DNA of 64,000 nt from Weissella diestrammenae (GTDB lineage Bacteria > Bacillota > Bacilli > Lactobacillales > Lactobacillaceae). The stretch covers positions 496,001 through 560,000 of the forward strand of contig NZ_CP060724.1 in NCBI RefSeq assembly GCF_014397255.1. Direction: 5' to 3'. A program made the translations under genes and the position numbers. The notes below the pieces were generated by a model. It was given only the letters and a program-made list of their open reading frames with translations. It had not been told where the DNA came from and did no database searches. This document shows positions 17,675 to 29,200 of the stretch, in pieces; the first letter of the stretch is position 1; each line of letters starts with the position of its first letter.

Positions 17675-17714
17675 TTTTATCTTATCTATATGCTCTATCA
17701 TAACACGAACGTTC
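17675..17714. promoter_or_regulatory. PurBox-like pair upstream of purR
   Basis: Minus strand AAATACGAACATT (around 17687-17675) matches the lactococcal PurBox AWWWCCGAACWWT at 12 of 13 positions. An oppositely oriented copy AACACGAACGTT lies at about 17702-17713. The two CGAA cores face each other with 23 nt between, somewhat more than the published 16-17 nt, so the second half is uncertain. Confidence 0.4.
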
Positions 17715-17875
17715 AATCTGAATGATAAAAAACAACTAGAAAACGGACAATAATATATAATTCCAAACATTATGCCAGTAACTCATCTTATCATCAAGAT
17801 TGATGCTAATCATACTTTGGCCTCACCATGATGCTTGATTTAACAGAATTAATAACCAAAAAAGTTTTTAATCCA

Positions 17876-17909
17876 ATAAAACCGGTATGTCTGCATGACA
17901 TACCGGTTT
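17876..17909 (-). terminator. Terminator of the MFS transporter gene
   Basis: A perfect 13-bp stem (17879-17891 with 17897-17909), loop of 5, followed by TTTTATT on the minus strand right behind the gene. Confidence 0.85.
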
Positions 17910-17913
17910 GTTG

Positions 17914-19107
17914 TTAATTTTTTTGCATCGATACAAGCCATGAAATCAGGATAAAGACAATCATAATGACAAAGATGATTGCAAATAACGTTTGATAACT
18001 CGCCGCATCAATAACAAATCCCCCAAACAGTGGACCTAGTGCCCGACCAAATGAAGTAAACATCATCACCTGACCTTGAGCCCGTCCTTGCGCATTTGGA
18101 TCACTAATATGGGCAATCCATGCTGGTATTTGCGGTGAAGCTAGCATTTCTCCTACGGTTAAAATCATGAAGGCGCCTAGGAAAGCCGCATATGATTTGG
18201 CTGTGATTAAAAACAGAAATGAACTGGCAAATAATAACCCACCACCAAGCACGCTCGTTTTGAATTTAATTCGATCGGCATAGCGATTTAAAATACTCTG
18301 CCCAATAATTAGGACGACCCCATTAATTGTCCATAATGACGAATAATCTTGGATTGTCAGTCCCAAATCTGTCATATGGGTTGCGACAACACTTTCCCAC
18401 AAAATATAACCGAAATAAATCGAAAAGGTTAGTCCAAGCAAGGCATAAACCAAATTCGGGGTTTTGAAATGGCTCTGTTCAGCACGTTCAGCAGCCTTGG
18501 CTGCTTGCAGTGCGAGACCTTGTACTTTAAATTTAAAACCAGCTAAGATGGCAAAAACAAAATACATCGCAAAAGCCGTCCCAAAAACATAAGCAACCCC
18601 ATAGTTGTATAGGGAACCCACCACAACCGTGCCAATTACAACGCCAACATTCATAAACATATAATTCATATTAAACACACGACGTGAATCAATTGCTTGA
18701 ATCGTAGAGGCGTACGCGCTAAGTAAGGTGTACAAAACGCCATCGGCAAAGCCAATAATCAACATTAATACGGCAAATAGTGGCCAACCGTGCCAAATCG
18801 TAATTAAACCCAAGGTCACAGTAGCCACAGAAACGGCTGTCATCACCGCTCGATACGGATTCCAATGGTCAAATAAGTAACCACCCAGATAGCCACCGAG
18901 CATCATAGCAATGGAAATCGCCATAAGAACCACACCGGCAACAGTCATTGACTCGTGCAAATCTTGATGCATATATAAAGTCGTAATCGGCCAGAGCATC
19001 GCCGCACCTGAGCTCTGTAATAAGGTACCTAGATATAATACCCAAGGTTGAATTTCAACGTGGCGCGGTTTGGACCCCACATCTTCGTTGCTACTTTGAA
19101 CGACCAT
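17914..19107 (-). CDS. Major facilitator superfamily efflux transporter
   Basis: 397 residues with about twelve hydrophobic segments. The loop between helices 2 and 3 reads GGYLGGYLFDHWNPYRAV, the MFS motif A position with Asp-Arg conserved. A soluble loop (KAAERAEQSH) separates the two halves. Resembles YttB/MdtG-like drug efflux carriers; the substrate cannot be told. Divergent from glpK, with its own terminator and no neighbouring regulator. Confidence 0.85.
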   Translation of the reverse strand: MVVQSSNEDVGSKPRHVEIQPWVLYLGTLLQSSGAAMLWPITTLYMHQDLHESMTVAGVVLMAISIAMMLGGYLGGYLFDHWNPYRAVMTAVSVATVTLGLITIWHGWPLFAVLMLIIGFADGVLYTLLSAYASTIQAIDSRRVFNMNYMFMNVGVVIGTVVVGSLYNYGVAYVFGTAFAMYFVFAILAGFKFKVQGLALQAAKAAERAEQSHFKTPNLVYALLGLTFSIYFGYILWESVVATHMTDLGLTIQDYSSLWTINGVVLIIGQSILNRYADRIKFKTSVLGGGLLFASSFLFLITAKSYAAFLGAFMILTVGEMLASPQIPAWIAHISDPNAQGRAQGQVMMFTSFGRALGPLFGGFVIDAASYQTLFAIIFVIMIVFILISWLVSMQKN

Positions 19108-19235
19108 TCTTAATTACTCCTACTATTTTGACGATTTCAAACGATAAGCATCGCATTTTAAGCTACGTGCTGATTCAATTTGAAACAAATTGCATGACAT
19201 TTCTATAGATGAAAGTTTAGCACACTCAAAAAAAT

Positions 19236-19268
19236 TGGTATACTTATATTTGAATAAAACCGCTTTCA
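19236..19268 (+). promoter_or_regulatory. glpK promoter with CcpA cre site
   Basis: Extended -10 TGGTATACT (19236-19244) with a poor -35 (TTTAGC). Eleven nt downstream TAAAACCGCTTTCA (19255-19268) matches the cre consensus TGWAANCGNTWNCA at 13 of 14 positions, placed to block transcription as expected for a catabolite-repressed glycerol kinase. The same bases form the left arm of an ACCGCTTT/AAAGCGGT hairpin in the leader. Confidence 0.6.
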
Positions 19269-19303
19269 ATTTTAAAAGCGGTCAGAGACGAAAAGGAGTA
19301 ATT

Positions 19304-20818
19304 ATGGCAATCAAACGTCCAGAATATATTTTGGCCATTGACCAAGGCACAACTGGTACACGGGCCGTTATTTTTAATAAAAACGCACGCCGTGTCGCCG
19401 CCACGTCAATTGCAATGGATCCAATTAACCCGCATTCTGGGTGGGTCGAACAAGCACCGATTGACATTTGGCGCACCACCCAAACCGCGATTACCGAAAC
19501 TATGATTGAAGCTGGAATTAGAGCAGATGCAATTAAAGCCATTGGTATTGCCAGTCAACGAGAAACAACAATTATTTGGGATAAAAAAACCGGCCAGCCC
19601 ATTTATAATGCGATTGTCTGGTCTTCAACTCAATCACAAGCAATTGCTGACCAAATTCTCCAGGCTGGCCACACTGAGATGATTCGCGAAAAAACTGGAC
19701 TACCTCTAAGCGCATATTTTTCAGCAACGAAAATTCGCTGGATTTTAGACCACGTCCCTGGTGCGCAGGCCGAAGCTGAACGTGGCAACTTGCTCTTTGG
19801 TACCGTTGATAGCTGGCTAATTTGGAACCTTACCGATCACCAAGCACATTTGACCGACATTTCAAATGCGGCGCGTACCATGTTGTTTAACATTCACACG
19901 CAAGCCTGGGATGATGAACTACTCAGTTTATTTAATATTCCAAAATCAATGCTGCCAACTGTGACACGGTCAAATGGACAGATTGCAACGACCAACCCCA
20001 TGCAGTTTTTCGGCAGCGAAATTCCAATCACAGCGGTCATTGGTGACCAAAATGCCGGCTTAATTGGCCAATTAGGTTTCAACCCTGGCACCGTTAAAAG
20101 CACTTATGGTTCAGGTGCTTTCCTCCTATTAAATACTGGTCATCACTTAATTGATTCACAGCATGATTTAGCTAGCACCATTGCCTATCAAATTGATGAT
20201 CAACCAGTTTATGCGCTAGAAGGGTCCGTCTTTACGGCCGGTTCGGCGATTCAATGGCTGAATGAACAGCTCAATTTAATCGATGAAGTGACCGATTCTT
20301 GGGAAGCAGCGCAACAAGCAACTAGTGACGACTCACTGTATGTCGTTCCAGCATTCTTAGGGTTGGGGGCACCATATTGGGATCCACAAGCTCGCGGTGC
20401 TGTTTTCGGCATTACTCGCACAACGAACCGAAATGACTTTATCAAGGCAACCTTGCAATCAATTGCCTATCAAACAGCTGATATTTTACGGACGATGAAG
20501 GCCGACACCGGTCACCAAATTGATGTTTTAAAGGCCGATGGTTCAGTCTCACGTAATCCGTATTTAATGCAATTCCAATCGGATATCACCGGCTTGACGA
20601 TTGAACGGTCGGTCTACGAAGATACAACCCCACTCGGGGCCGCCTTCTTAGCCGGCTTAGCTGTTGGCTATTGGGAATCCTTGGACGACTTAGCAACGCT
20701 AACTAGTCAAGGCCGGACCTTTCAGCCCACAATGTCAGTTGAAAAACGACTACAGCTTAAAAAAGGGTGGCAACGAGCCATTGATGCGACACGATTTTTT
20801 GCAAATGAAAACGCTTAA
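19304..20818 (+). CDS. glpK: Glycerol kinase
   Basis: Phosphorylates glycerol to sn-glycerol 3-phosphate. Start at 19304 (MAIKRPEYILAIDQGTTGTR) is set by AAAAGGAG; a frame beginning 114 nt earlier has no site. FGGY-family signs: DQGTTGTRAVIF, TYGSGAFLLLNTG, GLGAPYWDPQARGAVFGITR, LKADGSVSRNPYLMQFQSD. 504 aa, normal. No glpF or glpO/glpD next to it, so catabolism needs genes elsewhere. Confidence 0.96.
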   Translation: MAIKRPEYILAIDQGTTGTRAVIFNKNARRVAATSIAMDPINPHSGWVEQAPIDIWRTTQTAITETMIEAGIRADAIKAIGIASQRETTIIWDKKTGQPIYNAIVWSSTQSQAIADQILQAGHTEMIREKTGLPLSAYFSATKIRWILDHVPGAQAEAERGNLLFGTVDSWLIWNLTDHQAHLTDISNAARTMLFNIHTQAWDDELLSLFNIPKSMLPTVTRSNGQIATTNPMQFFGSEIPITAVIGDQNAGLIGQLGFNPGTVKSTYGSGAFLLLNTGHHLIDSQHDLASTIAYQIDDQPVYALEGSVFTAGSAIQWLNEQLNLIDEVTDSWEAAQQATSDDSLYVVPAFLGLGAPYWDPQARGAVFGITRTTNRNDFIKATLQSIAYQTADILRTMKADTGHQIDVLKADGSVSRNPYLMQFQSDITGLTIERSVYEDTTPLGAAFLAGLAVGYWESLDDLATLTSQGRTFQPTMSVEKRLQLKKGWQRAIDATRFFANENA

Positions 20819-20868
20819 TGTAAAACGCTTACATTTTTGTCACGCATTTGTGTAAAGTTTGCTATAAT
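20819..20868 (+). promoter_or_regulatory. zwf promoter region with cre-like dyad
   Basis: TATAAT at 20863-20868 is a good -10; TTGTCA at 20837 is 20 nt upstream, too far for a standard -35. TGTAAAACGCTTACA (20819-20833) is a near-palindrome resembling cre (12 of 14 over its best 14 bases), directly after the glpK stop. Confidence 0.45.
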
Positions 20869-20918
20869 GAAGTTATAAAAGTTATTTCACACATGACTAA
20901 TCCAAAGGAGCTATGACC

Positions 20919-22379
20919 ATGCCTCAAGAAATCACAACCTTGTTAACATTTTTCGGTGGAACTGGTGATCTTGCCAAACGTAAGTTATACCCATCAGTCT
21001 ACAACCTTTATAAAAAAGGTTTCTTAAAAGAGCACTTTGCGATTGTCGGAACTTCTCGTGCTGATTTAACCGCCGCTGAGTTTTCTGATATGGTTCGTGA
21101 ATCAATTAACCACGTCGTTGAAGATGAAGATAATGCAAAAGAATTCATCTCACATTTCCGTTACATCAAATTGGATGTCGGTGATGAAGCTGGTTACCAA
21201 GAAATGCTCAAGCTCAATAATGAATTAGACGCACAATACGAGCTAAAAGGTAATCGCATCTTTTATATGTCTGTTGCCCCACGTTTCTTTGGCACAATTG
21301 CAGGTTACCTAAAGTCAGAAGGGTTAACCACTGAAAATGGCGAATTCAATCGTCTGATGATTGAAAAGCCATTTGGGGTTAGCTATGAAACAGCTGAGCA
21401 GTTAAATAATCAATTGCACGAAGTCTTTGAAGAAGACCAAATTTTCCGGATTGACCACTATCTTGGAAAAGAAATGGTGCAAAATATTTCTTCCGTTCGA
21501 TTTGGAAATCCACTATTTGATGCCGCTTGGAATAAAGACTATATTCAAAACGTCCAGGTCACATTGTCAGAAGTTCTAGGCGTTGAAGAACGTGCCGGTT
21601 ATTATGATGATGCTGGTGCCCTACGAGATATGATTCAAAATCATACGATGCAAATCGTTGCATGGCTCGCGATGGAAAAGCCAGCATCATTTACAGACAA
21701 GGATATTCGTGCAGCCAAAAATGTTGCCTTTAATTCATTGCATATCTATACGCCAGAAGAAGTAAAAAAGAATTTTGTTCGTGGCCAATATGGCGAAAAC
21801 ATCGACGGCACACAAGTCAAATATTTGGACGAAGACGGCGTACCTGAAGGGTCACAAAATGACACATTTGTCGCTGGACGCCTCAAATTCCGTTCAGCCC
21901 GTTGGGATGGTGTGCCATTCTATATCCGAACTGGAAAGCGCCTCAAGTCAAAGCAGACTCGCGTTGATGTCGTCTTCAAGAAAGGCATTAGCATTTTCGG
22001 GGATGACATTGAATTGGAAAACCCAGTTTTATCAATTTTAATTGACCCTAAGGGTGGTATTGAATTCCGGATTAATGCTAAGGATACAACGTCTGACTTT
22101 AAAACTCGGGTTGACACAATGAAGTGGCAAGTATCATATCTTGACATGGAACGTACGCCTGAGCCATATGAGCGGATGATTCATGACGCAATGAATGGTG
22201 ATGGTTCTAACTTCGCTGATTGGAACGGGGTTGGTATCTCATGGAAATTCGTGGATGCAATTCAAGATGCTTGGGATTCAGAACATGCTGAATTCCCCAA
22301 CTATATCTCTGGCACGATGGGGCCAAAAGCTTCAGATGACTTATTAGCTGAAGACGGTAATCATTGGATTTATAAGTAA
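20919..22379 (+). CDS. zwf: Glucose-6-phosphate 1-dehydrogenase
   Basis: First enzyme of the oxidative pentose phosphate / phosphoketolase route; its presence suits a heterofermentative lactic acid bacterium. Start at the second ATG (MPQEITTLLT), 8 nt after GGAG; the first ATG is only 2 nt from it. Motifs: FGGTGDLAKRK (NADP-binding GxxGDLA), RIDHYLGKEMVQN (active-site His and Lys) and EKPFG. 486 aa. Confidence 0.97.
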   Translation: MPQEITTLLTFFGGTGDLAKRKLYPSVYNLYKKGFLKEHFAIVGTSRADLTAAEFSDMVRESINHVVEDEDNAKEFISHFRYIKLDVGDEAGYQEMLKLNNELDAQYELKGNRIFYMSVAPRFFGTIAGYLKSEGLTTENGEFNRLMIEKPFGVSYETAEQLNNQLHEVFEEDQIFRIDHYLGKEMVQNISSVRFGNPLFDAAWNKDYIQNVQVTLSEVLGVEERAGYYDDAGALRDMIQNHTMQIVAWLAMEKPASFTDKDIRAAKNVAFNSLHIYTPEEVKKNFVRGQYGENIDGTQVKYLDEDGVPEGSQNDTFVAGRLKFRSARWDGVPFYIRTGKRLKSKQTRVDVVFKKGISIFGDDIELENPVLSILIDPKGGIEFRINAKDTTSDFKTRVDTMKWQVSYLDMERTPEPYERMIHDAMNGDGSNFADWNGVGISWKFVDAIQDAWDSEHAEFPNYISGTMGPKASDDLLAEDGNHWIYK

Positions 22380-22385
22380 ATAAAA

Positions 22386-22417
22386 AACAATCGATTTAAC
22401 ATCGGTTGTTTTTTTAT
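22386..22417. terminator. Bidirectional terminator between zwf and rexA
   Basis: Stem AACAATCGAT/ATCGGTTGTT (22386-22395 with 22401-22410; one G-U pair) flanked by T7 on the plus side and TTTTTTATT on the minus side, between the two convergent genes. Confidence 0.85.
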
Positions 22418-22428
22418 TGTCTTAAATT

Positions 22429-25400
22429 TTAAAACTCATACACCTTATTAGCACCAAAGGACATCACAAAGCGACGAATGTCACCCTGGCCCATTGCTGT
22501 CAATGCAGAAGCATAAACATTCAACTGACTTTGATAACGCGCTTGCAAGAAAGCTTTAGCATCAGTGATTTCAGGTGCGATGTAATCTGTCTTGTAATCA
22601 TACAACCATAACGTCTGGTCCACCATAAAATATCCGTCAATAATACCGTGAACCAAGACCCGTTCATCACCTTCGTAGTCTTGATATAACGTTTTTGCGG
22701 CCATTAACATTGAAAATGGCACTTCGCGCTGAAGCGTATCTGCATGCTTGACCATTTGTTTCCCAAGTGTTGTGTCATTAAAGAAAGCGACAATTTGCTT
22801 GACTGGTATCAAATGCTGGAGCGTGGGTTCAATTAATTCTTCGGCAATCAATGTTTCAATTAATTGTTCAACCTGAGGTATGGTTGGTGCTCCAGCCGAC
22901 AGGTCAACTTTTTGCATCACTAAATGCGTTGCGGTCCCACGTGCCGCACCACTTGGACGAGTTGCCATTTCAGTTAAGAAATGTGGTTCGCGAAGATTTT
23001 TTTGAGTAAAGCGCAATCCACTCTCCTGTGTCTCATCACTGGCTAATCGTTGATCTTGATACGGTTGTCCAGCAATAATGTCTGGATCTTCAAATAAACG
23101 TTTGATTTCAGAAACGGATTGGTAAGCCGTGGTCCGGGTTGCCATCTCATGTGGATATCGAAAATCAAAGACATTTTGTAGGTCAATGTGTTCTACCGTT
23201 GGCACAACGACACTATCTGTTCGGTCATCATCAACATGCCCGACCGGCCCCATGGCTTGAACTGCCTGTTCAGCAACCGCCACATCATTTGAATTTTGGA
23301 ATGACAACGAAAACTCAAATGATTCATCGGGTTCAACTGACTGGGTGGCCAGATTATCCAAATCAAGGGCGCTCATGATTTTTGATGCTTTTAGTTTGGC
23401 TTCAAATTGTGGATGTCGAGCTAACGCCATTCCTATTAAGTCCATAAATGAATTGGCTTGCAAACGGATTGCGTCATCCAGCATCCATTGTTCAGCCTGT
23501 GGCATATATGCCAATTGCCATTTTTTCAGTAGTTCTTCAGGTTTTTTATAAGCACCAACAATAAACAACTGTTGTTCGGCACGCGTTAATGCGACATACA
23601 AGACACGTAGTTGCTCAGCAAATGAACTGCGATTAATAGCTGACCTCACAGCTAGATACTGCGGTGGTGTTAATTTCAAAGCATGCTCTAAATCTAAATA
23701 TTGCATCCCAACACCCGCATCAGCATCAATGATCATCTGTCCCGATTGATCCTCCGTATTGAAGCCTTTATTGGCATTTAACATAAATACGATTGGAAAT
23801 TCTAAGCCTTTTGAACCGTGAATAGTCATCAATTTAACCGTATCACTACTCTCATTCGCGTCAGCCTCGCCCAAATCATCAGCGGCGTTTTTTTGCAATT
23901 GCTCAATATACCGATTAAATTGATAAAGGCCTGTGAAATTTGTCTGCTGATAGGCAGCAGCGCGTTCATACAAAGCGTGCAAGTTGGCTTGTCGTTGGTT
24001 ACCTCCCAACATCGCACTCACATAATCCAGCCAACCAGTACGCTGATAAATTGCCCAAATCAATTGCACAATCTGATTTTGGATAGCATAGGTTTTAAAA
24101 TCTGCCAAATCTTGCAATAATCGTTTTCCGGCAGCTTGTGTCGTTTCAAAAGTTGCCTTTAATTCCGCCGACACTTGGTCTGAGTTTAACGTCATAAAAT
24201 GTTGTAGCGCATCGTAAAAATCGCCTTGCTTTTGTTGTGCCCGAATCATAGCTAAGCCATTTTCACCGACTTGATAAATCGGTGACCGCAAAACAGTGAC
24301 CAAAGGAACATCTTGATGTGGATTGTCAATAATTTTCAAGAGACTCATCATCACCGAAATCTCAAGTGTTTGAAAATAATTACCGCTATCATTCACTGTT
24401 AATGGAATATCTAAGACTTTAAAAATATCGATGACCTGCGGATTTTGTGACCGTGAAGGCACTAATATTGTGATATCGGCATATCGCACTGGACGAGATA
24501 GTCCTGCGCGCCGATCAAAAACTGTAAAACCCTCTGCCACCATCGTCTTGATTTTGGCACCAAGCATCGTAATTTGACCAGTTGTCGCATTATATCCGCT
24601 CACGTCAACTGGTTCATCCGCCACATTTTCACCCTGGTCCTCATCCGAATCAGCATCATTAAAATACACCATGAGTTCAGCTTTTTTCGGCAAATCTAGC
24701 GGATAATAACTGGCTCCGGCAACTAACTTTGCTTCCCCAGTATAGGTCACGCCACCAAGTTGGTCACTCATAAATTGCATGAATAGATAATTAATAAACT
24801 GGGTTACGTTGGGTTGCGAACGGAAATTTTCAGCTAACGTAATGACCTCAGAATCCTGCGTATCCGCCAGAGGATAATTTTTCATTTTATTAGCAAACAG
24901 TTTCGGGTCTGCTTGACGGAACTTGTAAATTGATTGTTTAATGTCACCCACTTGAAAGACATTATTCGGTTTGGCGATGGCTTGCACAATGGCTTCTTGC
25001 AAATAACTTGTATCTTGATATTCATCAACCATAATTTCAACATATTGTTGCGCTAAAGTTGCTGCAATTTTTGGCTGTGACACAATTTGCAACGCAAAAT
25101 GCTCTAAATCATTGAAATCAAATACACGCTTCTGAATTTTTTCAGCCAAGTAAACCGCTCTAAATTGATTTGTGAGGGCTACCAACTGGGTAATATTTTG
25201 TTGGGCACCGCTCACCGCAGTTGTGATACCGACTTCATCCAACACGAAGATTTTTGTCACTAATTCTTGATACTGTTCTTTGCTTGCGCTCCGGAGGGCT
25301 GTAATTTGTTGCCACGTCGCTTTACTCTCATCGTCCATATTTCGGGGTAAAGGTCGACCTTTGGCGTTCCATCTCGTAAACGCCAGACTCAAAAATTGTT

Positions 25401-26232
25401 GCCGTAAATGCCCCCAATTCGATTCTTCAGTTAACTGTTGAGATAAAACATTTAAAGTATTGCATTCTATCAATAAATCATTCTTGCGATTGAGTGGCGC
25501 CCCTTCAAGGTCATCACCAAATTCTTGCACCAAATCAACAATTTGCTGATACTGATGCCTAATGTCCGTCAGTCCATTCTTAATTTCCGGCAATAACGTG
25601 ACTAAATAAGTCTGTGAACTCAAAAAATCACCATCAGATTGATATTGATGACTTAACTGCGCTAACCATTCATCTGTATCTGGTCGTGCCATCGCAAAAT
25701 TAAACAATTTAAACACAGCCTGTTGAAGTGCACTATCAGAACCATTCTTGATAAACTGTTTAGCAAAAGTTTTGAAGCGGTCATCTTGATCATTCTCATA
25801 CTGTTGCGTCAAAACGGTATCAAAAATTTGCATCATCGTTAATTGTCTTTCGGCATTATCAGCAATTCGAAATTGCGGATCTAAATCAATTGTGTAGTGA
25901 TACTGTTCAATTAAGCGTAAAGCAAAGGCATCGACTGTTGAAATATTAGTAACCCGTAAGAGCCGAAGTTGTCGTCTTAAATGTTGTTGTCCTTCGCCTT
26001 CAGCCTGGTTAGCGGCTTGGCGAATTTCATTTTCTAACCGTTCACGCATCTCAGCTGCGGCCGCCTCAGTGAAGGTGACAATCAAAAAGCCATCAAGGTT
26101 ATCACCTTGTTTCAAACGCTGTAGGACTCTTTCAACTAAGACCCGTGTCTTACCCGAACCCGCTGATGCAGAAACTAAAATATTTTGATTACGATCAACA
26201 ATTGCTTGTTGTTGTTGTTTAGTGAATTCCAT
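22429..26232 (-). CDS. rexA: RexA (AddA-type) helicase/nuclease subunit
   Basis: ATP-dependent exonuclease/helicase that resects double-strand breaks up to Chi with RexB. UvrD-like helicase: Walker A SASAGSGKT, motif II DEYQDTS, motif VI LYVALTRAEQQLF. C-terminal nuclease GIIDGY...LYDYKTDY. 1267 aa. Start at 26232 (MEFTKQQQQ) with AAGGAG upstream; overlaps rexB by 14 nt, so the subunits are translationally coupled. Confidence 0.96.
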   Translation of the reverse strand: MEFTKQQQQAIVDRNQNILVSASAGSGKTRVLVERVLQRLKQGDNLDGFLIVTFTEAAAAEMRERLENEIRQAANQAEGEGQQHLRRQLRLLRVTNISTVDAFALRLIEQYHYTIDLDPQFRIADNAERQLTMMQIFDTVLTQQYENDQDDRFKTFAKQFIKNGSDSALQQAVFKLFNFAMARPDTDEWLAQLSHQYQSDGDFLSSQTYLVTLLPEIKNGLTDIRHQYQQIVDLVQEFGDDLEGAPLNRKNDLLIECNTLNVLSQQLTEESNWGHLRQQFLSLAFTRWNAKGRPLPRNMDDESKATWQQITALRSASKEQYQELVTKIFVLDEVGITTAVSGAQQNITQLVALTNQFRAVYLAEKIQKRVFDFNDLEHFALQIVSQPKIAATLAQQYVEIMVDEYQDTSYLQEAIVQAIAKPNNVFQVGDIKQSIYKFRQADPKLFANKMKNYPLADTQDSEVITLAENFRSQPNVTQFINYLFMQFMSDQLGGVTYTGEAKLVAGASYYPLDLPKKAELMVYFNDADSDEDQGENVADEPVDVSGYNATTGQITMLGAKIKTMVAEGFTVFDRRAGLSRPVRYADITILVPSRSQNPQVIDIFKVLDIPLTVNDSGNYFQTLEISVMMSLLKIIDNPHQDVPLVTVLRSPIYQVGENGLAMIRAQQKQGDFYDALQHFMTLNSDQVSAELKATFETTQAAGKRLLQDLADFKTYAIQNQIVQLIWAIYQRTGWLDYVSAMLGGNQRQANLHALYERAAAYQQTNFTGLYQFNRYIEQLQKNAADDLGEADANESSDTVKLMTIHGSKGLEFPIVFMLNANKGFNTEDQSGQMIIDADAGVGMQYLDLEHALKLTPPQYLAVRSAINRSSFAEQLRVLYVALTRAEQQLFIVGAYKKPEELLKKWQLAYMPQAEQWMLDDAIRLQANSFMDLIGMALARHPQFEAKLKASKIMSALDLDNLATQSVEPDESFEFSLSFQNSNDVAVAEQAVQAMGPVGHVDDDRTDSVVVPTVEHIDLQNVFDFRYPHEMATRTTAYQSVSEIKRLFEDPDIIAGQPYQDQRLASDETQESGLRFTQKNLREPHFLTEMATRPSGAARGTATHLVMQKVDLSAGAPTIPQVEQLIETLIAEELIEPTLQHLIPVKQIVAFFNDTTLGKQMVKHADTLQREVPFSMLMAAKTLYQDYEGDERVLVHGIIDGYFMVDQTLWLYDYKTDYIAPEITDAKAFLQARYQSQLNVYASALTAMGQGDIRRFVMSFGANKVYEF

Positions 26233-29200
26233 CGTCAGAGGCTCCTTGTGTCTCAATATCGTGTTGCATTTTAGCTAGAATATCTTTCTTCTTACCCTTC
26301 ACTAAATCATGATAACGATTATCCAATTTAGCATCAAAACGCATCACATCTTTATAATCTGTATAGGTTAACCCTGTTTTCGTGCCATCGCGATATGGCA
26401 TCAATGGAAATTGACCCGCTAAAATTCTCTGCGTTAGCGCTGTGATTTTTAAATGATTAAATTGCTTTAAAATTGTCAACTCATCAGATGATACAACATC
26501 TGACCCACTTTGACTGTAGCTTCCGTTTTTATTGCGAGCAATCGCAAAGGGTGAGTAGGCACTTTGTGATTCTAGCGTTGCCACAAACTGCTCATCATCT
26601 AAAATCAAACCACGATACATGCCAGCATTGTCATGGGCTTCTTTTGCTAATGCTTGCTGCTGAGAAAAGGATTCAGCCGCCGAGGTAACAACTGGCTTGG
26701 TTGGTTCATCTTTCAATGACCAAAAACTAGCTGAACCAACGGCCATTTCAGGATAATTAGCTTGCATCGCTTGCCAATAAGTCATTAATTGTAATTCAAG
26801 GCCATTGTAAGCTTGTGCAAAATCGAATTCGCGTTTACCAGCTTTATAATCAACAATTGATAAATACGATTGTGCTGACTCTGGTACGCTAATTTCATCA
26901 TACCGATCGACTTTTCCGCGCACCACAACTGGATGACCGTCAATTTCAAATTCAATCGGCGCCAACCCTTCTGCCCCAAAAGCGGTTTCCGTCCCTAAGG
27001 TTTTAATTTGCCCAGCGGCTGGTTGCCCATTTTGCATATTAATGAGTGCCTGATGCACACGAGCCACCAGGTTATCCGTCAACGCCAGCATGCGCTGAGA
27101 TGACTGGAAAATGTCGAACGTTGGGTCATCACTCGCAAAAATAGCGGCTACAGCTTGCTGCTCTAATTGCTGTAACCCATCAACTGATAACACACCAAGT
27201 GGTTGTCCTTGTAATGATTGAAAAACCTGTTCCAAAATAGCGTGCATCAATGTACCCTGTTCAGCTGGTGTTAATTGTAGCTCTTGCCGTGGTTGTAATC
27301 TCAAACCATACATTAAAAAGAATTCATAGGGATTTTTTGCATATGTTTCCAAGCGCGAAATCGACGTTTTAAGAGTGTTTGAAAAGAGCTGCGTTATTAA
27401 TTCCGAAGCCACAGTTTCTGTTTGATTTGAATAATGCAGTGCCGTAATGGCCGCTTCTAAATCAGCTTTAGCCACGCGACGCAAGACGTTTTCAACTTGT
27501 TGCCAGCTCGCCGATAGTTGCTGGTTATTGCGCTGTACTTCACGTTTGGCTAACAATAAATGACTCAAAGTACTTGCAACCGTCCCAATTTTTTGGGCCA
27601 AAATGGTCTCATCTTCTCGCCCAGTCGGCTGCACTTCAAAGCGCTTAATCGGCACCTGAAAACTTTGCTGTAAACGCTCAACATACGTTGATGCTTTGAG
27701 TTTAACCGTCCCATCACCCGTTGGGTATGACCACAACAAACTTTGTGTCCCGATTAACATGGCGTTGTAGATTCGCAAACTATCTTGAGCCATGGTGACT
27801 TCTGCTGTATCACGTAATTGCGTCCCCTCCGGTAATAATGCTTGCAGCTTTATCCGGTCTCGATCTTGTAACAATGCACGTTGTCTTGTCGTGACTGGTA
27901 GATTATTACTGGTGGCACCAAAGATAATGACATGCGGTACACCTTGAATTTGGACAATGCCTGATTCACTGACTAAAACTTGATCCATCGCAGCCGGTAC
28001 ACCAGAATATTTTGCATTACTAAACGCCGCATTCAACATTTCACGTAGATTATCAGCCGTTAGCTGCTCAGTATCAAAGACCATTACGAAGTCATCTAAG
28101 ACATCAATCAATTTATCCCAGACTTGCTCTGATTGTTGCGCAGCAAATAAATTCCCCTGTGCAATTGCCTGATCACGCCAATTAATTAATTGTTGTTGCA
28201 CACCATGCGTCATTAAAAATTGATACAATAATTGCGCCATCTGACGGGCATCTTTTGCTGCTGATAGCTGAGTCAAAAACGGTGCAATTTGTTTTGAAAT
28301 TTGATCATGAATCAAGGCCAATTGTGCATCATATTTGGCTGCACGTTGGCGCAATGTTGCATCTGAATCTTCAGTTACCCGATAATCGTATTGCCACGCG
28401 TCTGAATTAGTCCAAAAACCACCCATCATATTTTTAGCTAACGCATAATTTTCAGTAATGGCTAAAGCCTCACGATAATCATCTATTGCAACTGATTCAG
28501 GAATGAACAGTTCAGTCTTCAATACCGTCATTATATTTTGTAACGTATACTGGGGAGCCAATGTTAATAACTGGTCAATGAATGTAACCAATGGGTGATG
28601 ACGCATTAAATGATCAACATCCATAAAGAGCGGTAACTCATATTTAGCAAATATCGCAGGAATGACATTCTCATACTGTTTTAAATCTGGTGTTAATAGT
28701 ACAAAATCACGATACCGTGCTTGGCCATTCACGACCATCATTCTAATCTTTTGCGCTAACTGTTCTATTTCTTGATAGCGGGAAGTGGTTTCCCAAATTG
28801 CTAGTTCAGGTCCATCAAACTGTTGAATCCCTTTTTGTTCATAGGTTGACCAAAATCTTGCCACATTTTGTTGCGTCAGACTTAATGTCCGCGCTGTTTC
28901 AACCGGCATCATTTTGACCGCAATTTGATTCTGAATGGCAAATTGTTGCAATTGGAGAGCTAATTTTTTAGGTGCTGCAAACAGATCATTCTCATTACCC
29001 ACTTGATGACTGATTGTGCCTGTTAAATGGTCAATTGGCAAAGCTAATGTGACGTCTGCCGCTTGTACCATTAAGGCTTCTACGACCCCTTTTTCTTGCT
29101 GATTCATTTGGGAATAGCCGTTAATGAAAAAATACTGCTGACTTAAATCACGTTCACCACGCAACAAAAAGGCCTTTAAGACCCCTAATAAATCACTACT